Origin: Gp1-AA145 sp963757135
Lineage (GTDB): Bacteria; Acidobacteriota; Terriglobia; Terriglobales; Acidobacteriaceae
Direction: 5' to 3'
Length of the DNA stretch: 64,000 nucleotides
Assembly (NCBI GenBank): GCA_963757135.1
Contig: CAVWQE010000005.1
Span: forward strand, 124,001 to 188,000
This document shows, piece after piece, positions 38,219 to 47,462 of the stretch (its first letter is position 1; each line of letters begins with the position of its first letter). The notes under the pieces are model-generated. The model had not been told where the DNA came from, did no database searches, and worked only from the letters and a program-made list of their open reading frames with translations. A program made the translations under genes and the position numbers.

Positions 38219-38709
38219 ACTCCCGCCACGGCGCTGCGCCGTTCAAGCAAAATCACATCGCGCCAGTGGTTCCCCATTTTGCCGACTCGCTCGCGGCGAC
38301 CGACCTCGCGAAATCCAAGCGACTTGTGCAGTGCAATGCTGGCGACATTCTCCGGGAAAATTCCGGCTTGTAGTGTCCAAATGCCGCACTGCTCGGAAGA
38401 TTCGATAAGGGCGCGCAGCAGGGCCTTGCCGACACCTTTTCCGCGGGCGCTCTGGGCGACGTAAACTGAAACCTCCGTGACGCCGCGGTACACTTGTCGC
38501 GACGAAATCGGGGTGAGAGCGGCCCATCCAAGGACTTTGGCGCCGTCTTGAACGACGTGGCGGCAATCGGCGAGATGCCCGGCGTCCCATTTTTCCCACG
38601 AAGGCGCTTCAGTCTCGAAGGTGGCGTTGCCGGTTGAAATTCCTTCGAGATAGATTCGCCGGACTTCCGGCCAATCGCTTGGCAACATCGGGCGGATTGC
38701 GATCTCCAC
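38215..38709 (-). CDS. GNAT N-acetyltransferase (phosphinothricin acetyltransferase-like)
   Basis: 164 residues from GTG at 38709. The GNAT acetyl-CoA loop is present (VYVAQSARGKGVGKALLRALI), with the upstream MEIAIRPMLPSDWPEVRRIYLEGISTGNATFE start typical of the Pat/Bar branch, which acetylates small amino acid analogues. Its start is 2 bp after the cupin stop codon, so it is the third gene of the TetR-cupin-GNAT operon. The natural substrate is unknown. Confidence 0.88.
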   Translation of the reverse strand: MEIAIRPMLPSDWPEVRRIYLEGISTGNATFETEAPSWEKWDAGHLADCRHVVQDGAKVLGWAALTPISSRQVYRGVTEVSVYVAQSARGKGVGKALLRALIESSEQCGIWTLQAGIFPENVASIALHKSLGFREVGRRERVGKMGNHWRDVILLERRSAVAGV

Positions 38710-38711
38710 AA

Positions 38712-39032
38712 CTACCCGCTTTCCGCCGGCGCAAAGACGACCAGCAGCACCAGTTCCTCTTCGATATCGAAGAAGCGATGTTCGGCTCTGGCTTGGACGA
38801 AAACTACGTTGCCCTGCGACACCGGGGTTTCTTGGCCACCGATACGAATTTTTCCTCGGCCGCGTACAACATAATAAATTTCGTCTTCTTTGTGCGGCGA
38901 TTGCTTGTCCGTTGCGCCGGCAGAAAGAACATAGATTCCGGAACTCACAGCAGGAATACGGAGGAATTCGTAGTAGCGGCGGTCGGGTGTGACTTGGGAG
39001 AGCAATTTCTCAAGATCAAAGACCGCGCTCAC
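38712..39032 (-). CDS. Single-domain cupin
   Basis: 106 residues from GTG at 39032, which overlaps the TetR stop as GTGA, so translation is coupled. The cupin core is seen in SPHKEDEIYYVVRGRGKIRIGG (motif 1) and ARAEHRFFDIEEELVLLVVFAP (motif 2), with His and Glu metal ligands. Small cupins often bind ligands or act on aromatic substrates; here the operon position suggests a link to the TetR effector. Function not established. Confidence 0.85.
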   Translation of the reverse strand: MSAVFDLEKLLSQVTPDRRYYEFLRIPAVSSGIYVLSAGATDKQSPHKEDEIYYVVRGRGKIRIGGQETPVSQGNVVFVQARAEHRFFDIEEELVLLVVFAPAESG

Positions 39033-39616
39033 CCCAGCGCGCCCTGAAAGAAGATTTCTGTGTACTGCTCGACCAGGCCGTCTTCCTGAAGCTCGCCTTG
39101 CGGGTGGTACCACTGATATATCCAGTTGATCATCCCGAGCAACGCAAAGGCTGCCGCGCGCGGGGTCACATGCCCTTTTTTCCCGCGCCCGGTCTGCGCC
39201 TCGGCGATCAGATTCTCCAGAAAATGTACGTAATCTTTTTTGCGGGCATTAATTCGCTTGCGCAGCGCCGGGGAGAGTGGATGGTTCTCGTGCAGCATCA
39301 CCGTGATCTCGCGGTCGCGCTCGCTGAGCACGACTGCAATGTGCCGGCGAATCAGCGTGCGCAGCCGTTCTTCGGGATCAGCAATGGCCTTCACCGGAGC
39401 AATCACCCGCTGCTCAGTGATGTCCATGGCATCGTTCATCAGGTTGAAAAGGATCTCGTCTTTACCCTGGAAGTGGTGATACAGCCCGCCCTTGCTGAGC
39501 TTGAGCGCGGCGGCGACATCGTTCATGGATGTCGCGTCGTAACCCTGCTCCTGGAAAAGGCGTGCGGCTGTTCGCAGGATTTCGTGGCGCGGGTCGGCGA
39601 TGGCTTCGCGGGGCAT
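39029..39616 (-). CDS. TetR-family transcriptional regulator
   Basis: 195 residues. The N-terminal helix-turn-helix is at about 25-55 (TSMNDVAAALKLSKGGLYHHFQGKDEIL), the usual TetR pattern, followed by a helical ligand domain. It is the first gene of a three-gene operon and is divergent from ilvC. The palindrome at 39754-39767 fits a TetR operator and would let it repress ilvC and perhaps itself. Confidence 0.93.
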   Translation of the reverse strand: MPREAIADPRHEILRTAARLFQEQGYDATSMNDVAAALKLSKGGLYHHFQGKDEILFNLMNDAMDITEQRVIAPVKAIADPEERLRTLIRRHIAVVLSERDREITVMLHENHPLSPALRKRINARKKDYVHFLENLIAEAQTGRGKKGHVTPRAAAFALLGMINWIYQWYHPQGELQEDGLVEQYTEIFFQGALG

Positions 39617-39712
39617 CGGAAGGCAGAATTATATATAGGACAGGACTTGGCGACGAGTGCACCTCTGCTCCAGACCGGAGATTCGCCTTTTATTCGCCAC
39701 AAATCAAAATTC

Positions 39713-39741
39713 TTGACTTCGGCGTGGCCGCACGCTACGAT
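39713..39741 (+). promoter_or_regulatory. Sigma-70 promoter of the ilvC operon
   Basis: TTGACT at 39713-39718 and TACGAT at 39736-39741 with a 17-bp spacer. The expected start is near 39748, inside or next to the TetR-type palindrome. Confidence 0.7.
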
Positions 39742-39748
39742 TTTCACA

Positions 39749-39770
39749 TACCGACCGACCGGTCGGTATC
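39749..39770. promoter_or_regulatory. Probable TetR operator over the ilvC transcription start
   Basis: The perfect 14-bp palindrome ACCGACCGGTCGGT (39754-39767) is bordered by ATACCG on the left and ATC on the right and overlaps a second, shifted CCGACC unit. It starts 8 bp downstream of the -10 box, ideal for blocking transcription initiation. The divergent TetR gene is the natural candidate for its ligand. Confidence 0.75.
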
Positions 39771-39798
39771 GCACTGCATAATCCAGGAGCAAACCACT

Positions 39799-40839
39799 GT
39801 GGCCACCATATTCTATGAGAGCGACGCCAATCCATCAGCCCTGAAGGGCAAGACCATTGCTGTTTTCGGCTACGGCAGCCAGGGACACGCACAGGCACAG
39901 AACCTGCGCGATAGCGGGTACAACGTCATCATTGGTCTTGATCCGAGTCGTTCCAGTGCCCAGCAGGCACAGGCCGATGGATTCACAGTGCTGGCTCCCG
40001 CAGAAGCCGCAAAGCGCGCAGACTACCTCCAGATTCTTACGCCCGATGAAACCCAGGCCGACTTCTACGAATCGGCAATCAAGCCCGGCCTGGCCAAAGG
40101 CAAAGTGCTTGGCTTCTCGCACGGCTTCAGCATCCATTTCAAAGCGATTGTTCCCCCGCCTGACGTTGACGTGGTAATGATTGCGCCGAAGGGGCCCGGT
40201 CATCTGGTCCGCCGTGTGTATGCGGAAGGAGGCGGGGTGCCGGCGCTTATCGCAATCCAGCAGAATGCCAGCGGCCGCGCTCACGAACTCGCGCTCGCTT
40301 ATGCATATGGCATTGGTTCAACCCGGGCGGGCGTGCTGCAAACAAGTTTCAAAGAAGAAACAGAAAGCGACCTCTTCGGCGAGCAGACGGTGCTTTGCGG
40401 CGGCCTGACGTCGTTAATGAAAAAAGGATTCGAAACGCTGGTTGAAGCCGGCTATCAGCCGGAGATTGCCTATTTCGAGTGCATTCACGAAATGAAGCTG
40501 ATCGTGGACCTGATTTATGAAGGCGGCCTGAGCCGAATGCGTTATTCGATTTCGAACACGGCGGAATACGGCGACCTGACTCGTGGCCCGAAAGTTGTGG
40601 GCGACGAGACGCGCGCGGCTATGAAGAAGATCCTCGCCGACATTCAGGCGGGCACTTTTGCGCGCGAATGGATCAACGAGAACAAGACCGGGACCAAGAA
40701 CTTCACTGCTTTGCGCGAAGCGGAGAAAAAACATCAAGTCGAGGAAGTCGGAGCCAACCTGCGCGGCATGATGAGCTGGCTTAAATCCGGCAAGACAAAA
40801 AAAGCCGAGCCTCCGAAGAAACAGGTCGTGAATGCTTAA
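39799..40839 (+). CDS. ilvC: Ketol-acid reductoisomerase
   Basis: 346 residues from GTG at 39799, with AGGAGC upstream. The Rossmann motif FGYGSQGHAQAQNLRDSG binds NADPH; the C-terminal knotted domain contains the Mg-binding Asp/Glu set (EETESDLFGEQ, YFECIHEMKLIVDLIYEGG). It converts acetolactate to dihydroxyisovalerate in valine, leucine and isoleucine synthesis. It leads the operon ilvC-ilvB-ilvN and overlaps ilvB by 8 bp. Confidence 0.97.
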   Translation: MATIFYESDANPSALKGKTIAVFGYGSQGHAQAQNLRDSGYNVIIGLDPSRSSAQQAQADGFTVLAPAEAAKRADYLQILTPDETQADFYESAIKPGLAKGKVLGFSHGFSIHFKAIVPPPDVDVVMIAPKGPGHLVRRVYAEGGGVPALIAIQQNASGRAHELALAYAYGIGSTRAGVLQTSFKEETESDLFGEQTVLCGGLTSLMKKGFETLVEAGYQPEIAYFECIHEMKLIVDLIYEGGLSRMRYSISNTAEYGDLTRGPKVVGDETRAAMKKILADIQAGTFAREWINENKTGTKNFTALREAEKKHQVEEVGANLRGMMSWLKSGKTKKAEPPKKQVVNA

Positions 40840-42526
40840 GGGCGCGGAAATCTTTCTGAAGTGCCTGCGCGCCGAAGGCGTGGAACTGGTGTTCGGCTAT
40901 CCCGGCGGCGCGATCATGCCGTTGTATGACGCGCTCGAAGGCAGCGGCATCCGGCATATTCTGACGCGGCATGAGCAGGGCGCGGTCTTCGCGGCTGAAG
41001 GCCACGCGCGTGCCACTGGACAAGTAGGCGTCGCAATCGCTACCAGTGGGCCGGGCGCAACGAACCTGGTTACCGGCATCGCCGATGCGAAGATGGATTC
41101 GGTCCCCCTGGTGTGCATCACCGGACAGGTGCGCAGCGCGATGATTGGAACCGACGCTTTTCAGGAAACTGACGTCTTCGGGCTGACGCTCTCGCTGACC
41201 AAGTGGAGCCGGCTGGTGAAATCCATCGACGAGATTCCGCAGGCGATTGCGGAAGGCTTTTACTGGGCGCGTGAAGGACGGCCCGGACCGGTGGTGATCG
41301 ACATCCCAACGGACTTCCTGAAAGCTAAAGCGGAATTTTCCGGCGCCGCGAAGTTCACGCCGAAGCCTCGGCCCTCGGACGCAAAAGCAGAAGCCAAGTT
41401 TGCGGATGAGCTGATTTCCCTATTTGGAGAAGCGCAGAGACCAGTTGCCCTGATTGGGGCGGGCGCAAAGCTCTCAGGTGCGATCGGCGAACTGCGTAGT
41501 CTGCTCAAGGACCTGAACATTCCGGCATTCGCGACAGTGCACGGCTTGGGTGCGGTCAATCCGGATGCTCCTTACTATTTAGGCATGGTTGGCATGCATG
41601 GAACCCGTGCTGCCAATATGGCGCTGCACGAAACCGACCTGCTGCTGGTCTTTGGCGCGCGGCTTGACGACCGCGTCACCGGAGATCCCACGCGCTTTGC
41701 GCCGAATGCAAAGATCGTCCATTTTGAAATCGACCCCGCCCAACTCGATCGCGTGCGCCAGTGCGAGTTGCCGATCATCGGCGATCTCGCGCAGACGATT
41801 CCTGCGTTTCACAAAAGAATTGGCGCTGCGAAACTGCCTAACTGGGCCGAGTGGCGCGCGGTCGCATGCGGCGAAGATCGCGCTGAACTTGATCCACGCG
41901 GCTTGGCACAGTCAACAATTCGTTTTCTCGACGAATTATTTGGCCGCTTGCCGGAAAACAGCGTTGTTATTGCGGACGTCGGCCAGCACCAAATGTGGGC
42001 GGCGCAGCGCTTTCGTTCGGGGTCGCCGCGTGGATTTATCACTTCCGGCGGACTTGGTTCAATGGGCTTTGCTTTGCCTGCGGCCGTTGGCGTTCAGCTA
42101 TCAAAGCCCGACGCTACAGTCCTCTGCGTCTCTGGTGACGGCGGCTTCCAGATGAATATCCAAGAGCTAGCCACAGTGCGCCGCCTCAACCTGCCGATCA
42201 AAATGGTGATAGTGGACAACAAGTATCTGGGCATGGTGCGGCAATGGCAGCAACTTTTTTATCAACGCAACTACGCCGAGACGGATCTCAGCGACAATCC
42301 CGATTTCGTGGAGATTGCCAAGGCATACCGCATCAACGCCGAGCGCCTGAACGAAGATGCGATGGAAGAATTTCCGGTGAGCCAGGAAACCGGCGATGCG
42401 CTTGAACGTTTCCTGAAATCGTCCGAGCCGGAGTTGCTGGTGTTTGACTGCGCTCCTGAAGCCAACGTTTATCCGATGGTGCCGGCAGGGGCCGCGCTCT
42501 CGGAGATGCTGTTCGAGGAAGAATAA
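40832..42526 (+). CDS. ilvB: Acetolactate synthase large subunit
   Basis: 564 residues. The thiamine diphosphate activating Glu is at about 48 in HEQGAVFAAEG; the TPP/Mg motif GDGGFQMNIQEL lies at about 434. It condenses pyruvate to acetolactate, the first committed branched-chain amino acid step. The start codon overlaps the end of ilvC, so translation is likely coupled. Confidence 0.97.
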   Translation: MLKGAEIFLKCLRAEGVELVFGYPGGAIMPLYDALEGSGIRHILTRHEQGAVFAAEGHARATGQVGVAIATSGPGATNLVTGIADAKMDSVPLVCITGQVRSAMIGTDAFQETDVFGLTLSLTKWSRLVKSIDEIPQAIAEGFYWAREGRPGPVVIDIPTDFLKAKAEFSGAAKFTPKPRPSDAKAEAKFADELISLFGEAQRPVALIGAGAKLSGAIGELRSLLKDLNIPAFATVHGLGAVNPDAPYYLGMVGMHGTRAANMALHETDLLLVFGARLDDRVTGDPTRFAPNAKIVHFEIDPAQLDRVRQCELPIIGDLAQTIPAFHKRIGAAKLPNWAEWRAVACGEDRAELDPRGLAQSTIRFLDELFGRLPENSVVIADVGQHQMWAAQRFRSGSPRGFITSGGLGSMGFALPAAVGVQLSKPDATVLCVSGDGGFQMNIQELATVRRLNLPIKMVIVDNKYLGMVRQWQQLFYQRNYAETDLSDNPDFVEIAKAYRINAERLNEDAMEEFPVSQETGDALERFLKSSEPELLVFDCAPEANVYPMVPAGAALSEMLFEEE

Positions 42527-42534
42527 CGGTTCAC

Positions 42535-42651
42535 GTAGGGGCGGGTGCCCTCACCCGCCCGGTCGAGCAGAGCTCAACTTAATCCTCGGTTCGTGAATCG
42601 GCAACATTCCGGGCCTTCGGCCCGCGGGCGGGTGAGGGCACCCGTCCCTAC
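42535..42651. repeat. Double-hairpin palindromic element between ilvB and ilvN
   Basis: The 26-nt arms at 42535-42560 and 42626-42651 are inverted with one mismatch, and each arm is itself palindromic (GCGGGTG-N4-CACCCGC). A third, tight hairpin GGGCC-TTC-GGCCC lies at 42611-42623. It is the same family as the palindrome at 33552. Confidence 0.85.
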
Positions 42652-42673
42652 ATGAATTATTTTGGGGGAAGCG

Positions 42674-42991
42674 ATGCACGCATTTCACATCCACTATCGC
42701 AACACGCAAGGGACGCTGATGCGCATCCTGACGGCGGTTTCACGGCGCGGTCTGGAGATTCCTTACGTTCACTCCGCAGCCTCAGGCCACGTGCATCGTG
42801 CCGATCTGCTGTTGGAGGTCAATTCCAAGCAGATTGGCCAGCTTTGCCGCGACTGGCACGCGATTGTGGACGTTACCGACGTTCGAGTAAGCACGCCCAC
42901 GCCTGAGATGCTGGAGACGACTGCGTTCGCGGGCCCGCATCCGGCTTCCTCAGCCGCAAGTGGCGGGCGCTCCAACGCGGCGATGGCGTAG
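42674..42991 (+). CDS. ilvN: Small ACT-domain subunit of acetolactate synthase
   Basis: 105 residues from ATG at 42674, with GGGGGAAG upstream. A single ACT domain is seen (FHIHYRNTQGTLMRILTAVSRRGLEIPYVHSA, then HRADLLLEV). It lacks the C-terminal domain of longer IlvN/IlvH and resembles the short IlvM type. It should give the large subunit regulation or stability. The gene is third in the ilvC operon after the palindromic element. Confidence 0.85.
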   Translation: MHAFHIHYRNTQGTLMRILTAVSRRGLEIPYVHSAASGHVHRADLLLEVNSKQIGQLCRDWHAIVDVTDVRVSTPTPEMLETTAFAGPHPASSAASGGRSNAAMA

Positions 42992-42997
42992 ACGATC

Positions 42998-44955
42998 TTA
43001 CTGCTCTGTGCTTCCTTTCAGGTATTTATCAAACCAGGCGACCGTGCGTTGTATGGCGTCGATCTGGTTTTCGCGTTTCGCGAATCCATGACCTTCATTC
43101 GGATAATAGTGCCCATCCACAACCTTGCCGTCTTTCTTAAGTAAATCGACTACTTGTTGCGCCTCCTCTTTCGGCACGCGCGGATCGTTGTCGCCCTGAA
43201 GCACCAGCAATGGCGCCTTCACATCATGAATATAGGCAATCGGCGAGTCAGCTTCGTAGATCTTGCGGTCCTTTACGGGATCGCCTAACAAACTCTTTTC
43301 ATATTCCTGCAGGAGAGCATCTTCGTGCTGCAGCATGGTGAACCAGTTGATGATTCCGTACTCCTCAACGCCGGCTGCCCAAACCTGAGGAGTTTTCCCG
43401 ACGGCCATCAGCGTCATGTACCCGCCGTACGAGCCTCCGTAATTCCAATTTTCTTTGGACTAACGTAGCCAGTCGCTTCCAGGAATTTCGCCGCATAAAC
43501 TTCGTCCTGCAGATCGCCGCCTCCTAAGTCCTGGTAATTCGCTTTTTGAAAATCGATACCATAACCGGTTGAGCCGCGCACATTGGGCGCGATGCAGACG
43601 TATCCGCGCGAGACCAAAGCGGCTATTCGCGGTGACCAGTAATCCGCGGTTTGCCCGGTTGGACCTCCATGGGGAAGCACCAGAGCCGGGTTGCTCCCGT
43701 CGCGCTTCAGGTTAAATGGAACCCACAGAAAGGCGCTGATTGTCTTCCCATCGAAACTCTTGTAATGGACGATCTGGCCCGCAGGCATCGGGGTAGTCTC
43801 CAAGCTCGCAATGGCGGAGAACGTAAGTTGGGTTGCATGCTCCTCAGGTAATGAGTAAACCCAAATATCGCCGGGCTGGGTCGAACTTTCGTGGGTCACC
43901 AGCAAGCGGTCGGCATTCGGAGAAAACGCCTTTGGATTTCCGGTTGGCACATTCAGTCCCGCAGGAAAATTAATCTTCTCCACGCGCATCGTGTTCACGT
44001 CCACCAGGTAGACATCCGAACGCCCGTCTTCATTAACAACGTAGGTAAATGATTTTCCGTTTGGAGAGAAATCTCCCGAACTCGCCTCCCATTTCGTGTC
44101 CGTCACCCAGGTGAGCTTTTTGGTCGCAACGTCAAGCAGTGCGACGTTGCTCGATCCGTTCTTCTGGTTCGAGGTGAGCAGCACAGTCTTTCCATCCGGC
44201 GACAGCGAACTCGCGTCGAATTGGACCTTGCCTTGGCGTGTCGTGAGGTTCGTGGATTTCCCGGTAGCAACGTCGATCGCATAGACATCCGATTCCGGTA
44301 TTCCGCTGATTTCGCCGCGCACGGCATAAATAGTTTTGTCGTCTGGACTCCAGGCCACGGCTGACCATGAATGGTTCTTCGTCTCTTCATTGGTCAATTT
44401 ACGGATTGCTTTGCTGTTCCAATCAAGAAGGGCAATATCGTAAAGAGTCGAATCTTTCGGCTTGTATCGGAGAGCGATGATTTTCCCGCCATGCGACCAC
44501 AGAGGACCTTCTTCGCGGATGTCTGGCGTGTTAGTCAGGTTGATAACTGCGCCGCCGTCACTCGGGACGGCGTACAGATCCCACATTTCATTTCCGCCGC
44601 TGTCCTGCTGAAAGATGATCCACTGGCCATCCGGCGACCAAGTGGCGGCGTATTGCCGGTCGTCCGATTGGGTAAGTTGCATCGGCCAGCCGCCAGAAGC
44701 GTTGACCTTCCAGATGTTCGCGCGCCCGGCCAGATCGGTGGTGAAAGCAACTTCGCGGCCATTGGGTGACCACGCAGGACCGGAGGACTCCCGCGTGTAA
44801 TAGAGATCATCGATCGGAACCGGATGCGCTCCGCTATTCGACTCGGAAGTGACCTTCTTGGGATCGGTAATCGAGCGATCATCGGGTGAAGAGGCGGCAA
44901 GGACAAACGAACACAAAAACAAGAGCGAGGTTGACGAGACAAAAATACGATTCAT
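42998..44955 (-). CDS. S9-family serine peptidase, frameshifted at the nucleophile motif
   Basis: A signal peptide (1-21) is followed by a beta-propeller with WD40/TolB-like repeats (SPDGQWIIF, SPDDKTIYAV, SPDGKTVLLT, SPNGKSFTYV) and an alpha/beta hydrolase domain (HGGPTGQTADYW; later APLLVLQGDNDPRVP with Asp, and NEGHGF with the catalytic His). The frame is broken near 43436-43440: it reads GITEART and stops at 43414, where one added base would give GGSYGGYMTLMA, the nucleophile elbow. A single-base deletion is the simplest reading, natural or an assembly error. Probably acylaminoacyl- or dipeptidyl-peptidase-like, in the periplasm. Confidence 0.85.
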
Positions 44956-45039
44956 GGGTGTCTCCCTGATCCGAGAATCGGCCGCACGATTGTAAACGAA
45001 AGAGACGAACTTTTCGTTCCAGGGGCGGCGGGCGCGGGT

Positions 45040-45885
45040 CTAGTTGATCCCCGCCCTTCCTAACATTTCCACAAATTGCTTCTGGGTGCGCATATCGATT
45101 GACTGCGCCACGATTTTTCCGTCGCGGTCATAGACGAGGGTCTTCGGAATACCCTCGATCTGGAACAGCATATTCACCTTGCGACCTGGATCGAGGAGCA
45201 CTGGGTACGTTATTCCCTGTTGTGCGACAAACGGCTTTACTTTTTCCGTCTCCTCGTCGTCGACACCCAGGATTACCAAGCCCTCCGCCCCGAAGCGCCG
45301 ATAGAGCGTTTCCAGGTCCGGCATTTCTTTGCGACACGGAGGACACCATGTGGCCCAGAAATTCAGCAGCACGACTTTGCCTTTCAAATCTTTCAGGGTC
45401 CAGGATTTTCCATTCAGGTCTGTCAGCGTGAAGTCCGCCTGCTGCCGACTCTGATCGTCGGCGTCGAGCTTCGACATTGCGGCCAAATACTGTGGCGAGT
45501 CGAGAGACGCTTGTACATGCTCGTAACGTACGAGGCTCGCCAGTTCCGTGTAAGGCTCTTGTGATGACGGCTGCTGCTCCTTGATCGCGGCGGCCAATGT
45601 GGTTGCGACTTCCTGCAGGTTTTCGTGGCCAAAGTCGCCTTCGGTGGCGCGACTTGCGAGACCGACCGCCAAGCGCAATTTATTGGGCGTGGATGGAAGT
45701 GCGCGAATCCTCAGCGCAAGATCTCTTGTAACCTCGCCACGCTTATCGTCCGGCACCTTCCGAATGTTTCGAATCTGTTCGTAGATCGGCTTCTCGGCGT
45801 CACTCCAGACGATTTCCTGCTTCTGAGCAACCGCGGCAGAGATCAGGAACGTCGCGAGCGTTATCAGTAAGAAGGTTTTGCGCAT
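45040..45885 (-). CDS. TlpA-like thioredoxin-fold protein, exported
   Basis: 281 residues. A signal peptide (1-20, ending AAVAQ) is followed by a helical region and a C-terminal redoxin domain (about 150-281) with the active site WCPPC (Cys 181 and 184), the ATWCPPCRKEMPDL pattern of TlpA/ResA. It should reduce disulfides in the periplasm, for example in cytochrome c maturation. It is a single gene. Confidence 0.92.
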   Translation of the reverse strand: MRKTFLLITLATFLISAAVAQKQEIVWSDAEKPIYEQIRNIRKVPDDKRGEVTRDLALRIRALPSTPNKLRLAVGLASRATEGDFGHENLQEVATTLAAAIKEQQPSSQEPYTELASLVRYEHVQASLDSPQYLAAMSKLDADDQSRQQADFTLTDLNGKSWTLKDLKGKVVLLNFWATWCPPCRKEMPDLETLYRRFGAEGLVILGVDDEETEKVKPFVAQQGITYPVLLDPGRKVNMLFQIEGIPKTLVYDRDGKIVAQSIDMRTQKQFVEMLGRAGIN

Positions 45886-45940
45886 GGCGGCAGCTTATCG
45901 CAGCGACGGGGCTCCGCGCCAGATCTTATGCAACTTCGAA

Positions 45941-47311
45941 TCACAGCGAAGAGGATTTTTTGGCAGCTTTTCCCGCAGTCGTCAATTCGGGAGACCATAA
46001 GGCAAGCTGGCTTCCGCCCAAACTCTTGGCCCGGTACATGGCCAAGTCAGCATTGCGGCGAAGCTGGGAGGCATTCTTTCCATTCGCGGGATACAACGCG
46101 ACACCGATGCTGGCGGAAATCCACAGTTGCCGGCCATCCAGTAAGAAGGGCTCCTGTAACGCCGAAATGAGAGATTGCGCCACAGCCCGGGCTGCGGATT
46201 GGCCTGCACAGTCCTCAATCAACACCAGAAATTCGTCTCCGCCCATGCGGGCCAAGGTGTCGGAGTGGCGCAGATTGTTTCTAAGCCGCACAGAGACCGC
46301 ACGGAGGATTTCGTCACCGGCATCGTGGCCAAGCTGGTCGTTAATAGCTTTGAAACCATCGAGGTCAATGCCAAACACAGCGAACTGTTTACGCCCTCGT
46401 TCGGCGCGCGCGAGCGCCTGCTCCAGGCGATCTTCAGCGACAGTTCGGTTAGGCAGTCCAGTGAGGCCATCGTGACGCGCTTCGTGCAGGAGACGCTCGT
46501 GCATGCGCCAATGGTCGCCCGCGAGCGACACCAGGCGAGAAGCCGAACCTACGACGCTTTGCTCTACTGCGTCGGCATCCACCGATTCGTTCCGCAGGAA
46601 AAGTATCAGCAGGCCGGCAGCATCTCCGTTGCCGGAAAAAACCACCGACATGCGGCTGGTTTTGAAGGCGAGACCGGCGTCCTGCAAGATTCGCAATAAA
46701 GCCGCCATCGCCTCACTGTCGTTAGCTGAGCTCTTGCCTTCATCGCTGTCTGTCCCGGTGGTTAGGACGGCAGAAATCGCCGGCAGCATTTGCGGATGCA
46801 ATTCTTCGGCAAGGCTAGGGGCAATCAACACGGGCGCAGGCCTGCCATTATGGAAAGACTTCCCGTCTGGCGGCATGATAATCGCGCATGCGCAGCCAGC
46901 GATTTGCTCTTCGATGGCCAACGACAGCCTTTCCATGTTTTGCAGGAGGGGAGAATTTCGCGCGATATTTTCGAGCACCTCGTTTCGGGCCACGTCGAAG
47001 TGCCGGGCCTTTCCTTGCGCCTCAAGGGAGAAACGCAGCTCGCTGGTTTTAGCGTGGACCTGACGCCGGAGAATCGCTGCCCAGAATGCCGTTCCGGCTG
47101 CGGCTGCCCCAGTCAGAAGAAGAGTCCAGGTGATGTTGCCGGGTTCGTACCAGCGATAGGCCGCGATCAGGCCAAAGCTTACAAGGGCCAAGTGCGGCAG
47201 GGACGAATAGGCCGAGGCGAGGATGTGCGAGTACCCGCCGTATGCCGCGAGAACTCGCCCTTGTGGCACAAACACACTCGCGCCCAGGCGCCATGTGGCC
47301 CAAATCAGCAT
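45941..47311 (-). CDS. Diguanylate cyclase with N-terminal membrane segments
   Basis: 456 residues. Two or three hydrophobic segments (about 3-85) precede a GAF-like region (about 110-260) and a GGDEF domain. The active site GGDEF is at 357-361 and the inhibitory I-site RHSD is at 348-351, so product feedback is expected. HDGLTGLPNR opens the domain as usual. It makes cyclic di-GMP. No EAL domain or receiver is present, so the input must come from the membrane or GAF-like part. Confidence 0.92.
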   Translation of the reverse strand: MLIWATWRLGASVFVPQGRVLAAYGGYSHILASAYSSLPHLALVSFGLIAAYRWYEPGNITWTLLLTGAAAAGTAFWAAILRRQVHAKTSELRFSLEAQGKARHFDVARNEVLENIARNSPLLQNMERLSLAIEEQIAGCACAIIMPPDGKSFHNGRPAPVLIAPSLAEELHPQMLPAISAVLTTGTDSDEGKSSANDSEAMAALLRILQDAGLAFKTSRMSVVFSGNGDAAGLLILFLRNESVDADAVEQSVVGSASRLVSLAGDHWRMHERLLHEARHDGLTGLPNRTVAEDRLEQALARAERGRKQFAVFGIDLDGFKAINDQLGHDAGDEILRAVSVRLRNNLRHSDTLARMGGDEFLVLIEDCAGQSAARAVAQSLISALQEPFLLDGRQLWISASIGVALYPANGKNASQLRRNADLAMYRAKSLGGSQLALWSPELTTAGKAAKKSSSL

Positions 47312-47462
47312 GACAAAATGATTTCATAGGTTCGAGGAACCGTCTTTGTACTACCGTAATGCGCTTGAAGATTACGGCGGATTTCCTTAACTTTCGTGCT
47401 AAGTTCGGCGGGAAAAATGCGTTATCGGGCGTTTTCAGCCGATTCGGGCAACCGGGTTTTTG

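Noticed and set aside
39098..39781. Plus-strand open frame opposite the TetR gene running towards ilvC
   Set aside because: No motif is seen and it covers the mapped promoter and operator; TetR on the minus strand is clear.
47312..47462. Possible cyclic di-GMP riboswitch between the GGDEF and rfbD genes
   Set aside because: The conserved GEMM core could not be matched; only a weak CCGGTT/AATCGG stem is seen.
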